A DNA stretch of 8,088 nucleotides from REEB481 sp964586595 (GTDB lineage Bacteria > Bacteroidota > Bacteroidia > NS11-12g > UBA955), in assembly GCA_964586595.1 (NCBI GenBank), contig CAZPHB010000037.1:1-8088 (forward strand), read 5' to 3'. Made by a program: the position numbers and the translations under genes. Positions 5,872-8,088 of the stretch are shown here, piece by piece; the first letter of the stretch is position 1; each line of letters opens with the position of its first letter. Under the pieces are notes generated by a model. The model saw only the letters and a program-made list of their open reading frames with translations. It was not told where the DNA came from and ran no database searches.

Positions 5872-6486
5872 TCAGGGAATATCCATCCACTTGTGGGTTT
5901 GCAGCGAAACCCGCCAGCGCGGATGCGCCTTCACGTAGTCAATGATGAGCGGCGTCATCGCTTCAGATTTATCCCATTCGGGTTGTAAAAGCAGCAGACA
6001 GTCATCCATGCAGAACGCGGCATGCTGTTCTGCCCAGTCGAAATCGCTTTTGTTGAACACAATCACCTTCAACTCGTCGGCCTGCGCACAAACCGAAGGC
6101 AGCGGCTGTTTGAACTTCTTTGGAGACACCGTGATCCAGTCGAACGAGCCGAGCAGGGGATAAGCGCCCGAAGTTTCAATATGCACGCGGAAGCCCAGCC
6201 GGTGCAGGGCGTCGCATAATGGATTCAAATCGTAGATGGCAGGCTCGCCGCCGGTAATCACCGCAATGCGTGCAGGATGCGCCGCCGCGGCGGCAACGAT
6301 GTCTTCCACCGGAATGCGCGGATGTTGTTCCGCGTCCCAGCTTTCCTTCACATCACACCACACACAGCCCACGTCGCAGCCCGCCAGACGGATGAAGTAG
6401 GCGGCCTGTCCGCTGAACGCACCTTCGCCCTGCAGCGTGTAAAACTGTTCCATGAGCGGGAGGGAAGCGGGCGGAAAATGACTCAT
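5872..6486 (-). CDS. queE: 7-carboxy-7-deazaguanine synthase (QueE)
   Basis: A 204-residue radical SAM enzyme that converts 6-carboxytetrahydropterin to 7-carboxy-7-deazaguanine, a step toward queuosine in tRNA. It shows the family's substrate and ring motif FYTLQGEGAFSG (15-26), the iron-sulfur CX3CX2C (C37, C41, C44 in CDVGCVWC), the SAM-binding TGGEP (78-82), HIETSGA, WITVSPK, ELKVIV, and the closing block RVSLQTHKWMDIP. Length fits the short QueE type common in Bacteroidota. ATG 6486 starts 3 nt after the folD stop on the same strand, so the two are almost certainly co-transcribed. No queC, queD or queF is in the window. Its 3' end is 12 bp from the convergent outer-membrane protein gene. 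Confidence 0.95.
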   Translation of the reverse strand: MSHFPPASLPLMEQFYTLQGEGAFSGQAAYFIRLAGCDVGCVWCDVKESWDAEQHPRIPVEDIVAAAAAHPARIAVITGGEPAIYDLNPLCDALHRLGFRVHIETSGAYPLLGSFDWITVSPKKFKQPLPSVCAQADELKVIVFNKSDFDWAEQHAAFCMDDCLLLLQPEWDKSEAMTPLIIDYVKAHPRWRVSLQTHKWMDIP

Positions 6487-6489
6487 GCT

Positions 6490-7389
6490 TCAGGCAAGAT
6501 TTGATTGGAGTTGTACCTGAAGTTTGCGCGCCTTCATGGTATTCATCAGCAGGCCGGCGATGGTCATGGGGCCAACACCACCCGGAACGGGCGTGATGGC
6601 TTCCACCAGCGGGGAAACGGCGTCGAAATCCACGTCGCCCAGCAGGCGGTAGCCGGATTTCAGCTCGGGTGCATCCACGCGGGTGATGCCCACATCCACC
6701 ACCACGGCGCCGGGCTTGACCATATCTGCTGTGACGAACCTCGGACGGCCCAAAGCGGCGACCAGTATGTCTGCGGAACGGGTATGCGTGGCCAGATCGC
6801 GGGTTTTGCTGTGGCAGAGTGTGACGGTGGCGTTTCCGGTTTTGTCGGGCAGCGAGAGCAGGATGCTCAGGGGCCGACCCACAATATTGCTGCGGCCCAC
6901 CACCACGCAGTGTTTGCCTGTGGTTTCCATGCCGAAATGCTGTAAAAGCAGCAGGATGCCCAGGGGCGTGGCGGGAATGAAATCGGGATTTCCTTTGGCC
7001 AGTTTGCCGATGTTGCGGTCGTGGAAGCCGTCCACATCTTTTTCCGGGGCGATGGCGTCCATCACGGCGCGTTCGCTGATGTGTGCCGGCAGCGGCAGCT
7101 GCACAATCAGTCCGTCGATATCGGGGTTGTTGTTGATGGCCTGAATTTCTTCCAGCAGTTCGGCTTCGCTGATGGTTTCAGGAAGACGAATCACGCTGCT
7201 GAAGAAGCCGGCAGCGTCGCAGGCCTTTTTCTTGGCGAACACATAGGTTTCGCTGGCACCGTCGTTGCCCACCAGGATGGCGGCCAGATGCGGAGGCCTG
7301 AGTCCTTGTTCGGCAAGCAGCTGAACTTCCTGCTGCAACTTGCCGCGTAAGGCTGTTGCTGCTGCTTTTCCGTCCAAAATCAAAGGCAT
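6490..7389 (-). CDS. folD: Methylene-THF dehydrogenase/cyclohydrolase (FolD)
   Basis: A 299-residue bifunctional cytoplasmic enzyme that interconverts 5,10-methylene-THF, 5,10-methenyl-THF and 10-formyl-THF, supplying one-carbon units for purine and formyl-Met synthesis. From ATG 7389 the features are MPLILDGK and SETYVFAKKKACDAAG with Y49 and catalytic K53. DGLIVQLPLP, PEKDVDGFHDRNIGKL and PATPLGI follow. VVVGRSNIVGRPL is the Rossmann NADP-binding turn, and ITPVPGGVGPMTIAGLLMNT comes near the end. An open frame extends 41 codons further upstream (to 7512), but that part overlaps the divergent lipoprotein gene and is not family-like, so ATG 7389 is chosen. It is the first gene of a folD-queE pair. 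Confidence 0.96.
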   Translation of the reverse strand: MPLILDGKAAATALRGKLQQEVQLLAEQGLRPPHLAAILVGNDGASETYVFAKKKACDAAGFFSSVIRLPETISEAELLEEIQAINNNPDIDGLIVQLPLPAHISERAVMDAIAPEKDVDGFHDRNIGKLAKGNPDFIPATPLGILLLLQHFGMETTGKHCVVVGRSNIVGRPLSILLSLPDKTGNATVTLCHSKTRDLATHTRSADILVAALGRPRFVTADMVKPGAVVVDVGITRVDAPELKSGYRLLGDVDFDAVSPLVEAITPVPGGVGPMTIAGLLMNTMKARKLQVQLQSNLA

Positions 7390-7393
7390 GGCG

Positions 7394-7401
7394 CAAAGGT
7401 A
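7394..7401 (-). promoter_or_regulatory. Bacteroidota -7 box in front of folD
   Basis: On the minus strand this reads TACCTTTG, identical to the box before menB, and ends 4 nt before the folD ATG. A start site 5-7 nt past the box would put the transcript start on or beside the AUG, giving a leaderless message. I see no clear -33 TTTG at the expected spacing. Confidence 0.5.
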
Positions 7402-7425
7402 CAAAGGGAATCGAAGCCCGCTGCG

Positions 7426-7433
7426 TATTTTTG
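7426..7433 (+). promoter_or_regulatory. Bacteroidota -7 box in front of the terminal lipoprotein
   Basis: TATTTTTG matches TAnnTTTG on the plus strand and ends 5 nt before the ATG at 7439. With the folD box at 7394-7401 it forms a divergent promoter pair in the 49-bp intergenic gap. No convincing -33 element is visible. Confidence 0.45.
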
Positions 7434-7438
7434 CCCCG

Positions 7439-8088
7439 ATGGCCAGGCGGTATTTGGGTTTTTCTTCGGCAATGGTGGCGCTGCTGTTACTTTTTGCCTG
7501 TAAGGACCGCATCGAAACGCCACCCGCCTTCAGCGGCCCGGAATACTTCAGCTACGACTCCGGTCAACTGCGTATTTATCAGGTGGATTCCTTCATCCAC
7601 AGCCGACAAGCCGATTCCGTGCAATACCGCAGCATCCTGTTCCGTGAGCTGGCCACCGGCTGGATCCCCAACAACGACGGCAGCAAGAGCCTGCGTATGG
7701 AGCGCAGCATCTCCTCCGACACGGGCAAAACCTGGCAGATGAACAAAATCTTCTCCGTGCAGCCGCGCAGCACCCATGCCGAGTGGTGGGAAGACAACCG
7801 CCGCACGATTGTGCTGTCGTATCCCGTGCGCGAAAAGCGCAACTGGAACGGCAACGCCCTGAACAACCTCGACCCGCAGACGTTCACCTATGGCAGCATC
7901 CGCAGCGGCTACAACAACGGCTGGCTGAGCGCGGAGCGGGCCGTGCGCGTAAACCGACAGGCAGACAGCAATTTCCTATACCGCATCTCCGAATACGAGT
8001 GGTACGGCAAGGATTTGGGCCTCATGTACCGCGAATACGTGGACCTCATCAAACAACCCGGTGATCGCGTTGCGGATGGGGTGGAGGT
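7439..8088 (+). CDS. Hypothetical lipoprotein, 3' end outside the window
   Basis: The frame from ATG 7439 stays open to the window end (216 codons) with no stop, so the gene is partial at its 3' end. The N-terminus is MARRYLGFSSAMVALLLL followed by FACKD: a charged start, a hydrophobic stretch and a lipobox LFAC with C21, so it should be a lipidated envelope protein. The lysine-aspartate after the cysteine resembles the charged residues at lipoprotein export signals in some Bacteroidota, but that is uncertain. The mature part (YFSYDSGQLRIYQVDSF, then RSILFREL, ERSISSDTGKTWQMNKIFSV) looks like a beta-rich soluble domain. I do not recognise the family and assign no function. It is divergent from folD. 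Confidence 0.82.
   Translation, partial: MARRYLGFSSAMVALLLLFACKDRIETPPAFSGPEYFSYDSGQLRIYQVDSFIHSRQADSVQYRSILFRELATGWIPNNDGSKSLRMERSISSDTGKTWQMNKIFSVQPRSTHAEWWEDNRRTIVLSYPVREKRNWNGNALNNLDPQTFTYGSIRSGYNNGWLSAERAVRVNRQADSNFLYRISEYEWYGKDLGLMYREYVDLIKQPGDRVADGVE

Noticed and set aside
7390..7512. N-terminal extension of FolD by 41 codons
   Set aside because: The extension lies upstream of a strong -7 box, overlaps the divergent lipoprotein gene and has no FolD similarity; the family start is MPLILDGK.

Overview
The window looks like chromosome from a moderately GC-rich member of the Bacteroidota, probably near Chitinophagales or Saprospirales. The evidence is typical protein types (DUF4296 lipoprotein, Bacteroidota-style MutS2, lipoproteins with LFAC lipoboxes), no convincing Shine-Dalgarno sequences, and repeated TAnnTTTG boxes (the Bacteroidota -7 promoter element) placed 4-9 nt in front of start codons. 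The genus assignment is inference.

Left part (1-822): an accessory cassette. A short, AT-rich gene for a stand-alone GIY-YIG nuclease (232-534) sits between two arrays of a structured repeat (1-157 and 536-818). The main unit is 54 bp with a 49-bp core bounded by TGTCAT and ATGACA. It can be drawn as a three-way junction, and identical cores occur on both sides of the nuclease gene in the same orientation. The right-hand array begins 1 nt after the nuclease stop codon and ends 4 nt before the menB stop codon. This is the part most likely to be an under-described system: a REP-like repeat paired with a GIY-YIG nuclease, comparable in layout to REP elements and their RAYT transposases.

Middle part (823-5859): menB (menaquinone synthesis) and yggS (PLP homeostasis) are on the minus strand, each with its own -7-like box. 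Divergent from yggS, with only 12 bp between start codons, is a compact plus-strand operon: a DUF4296 lipoprotein, mutS2 (starting at a TTG that overlaps the lipoprotein stop) and a secreted beta-rich probable outer-membrane protein (1 nt after mutS2).

Right part (5860-8088): queE (7-deazaguanine/queuosine pathway) and folD (one-carbon folate metabolism) form a minus-strand pair separated by 3 nt, convergent with the outer-membrane gene. Divergent from folD is a lipoprotein gene that runs off the window end. Apart from the left cassette, this is ordinary, tightly packed housekeeping and envelope sequence. I saw no tRNA, rRNA, CRISPR array or insertion sequence.
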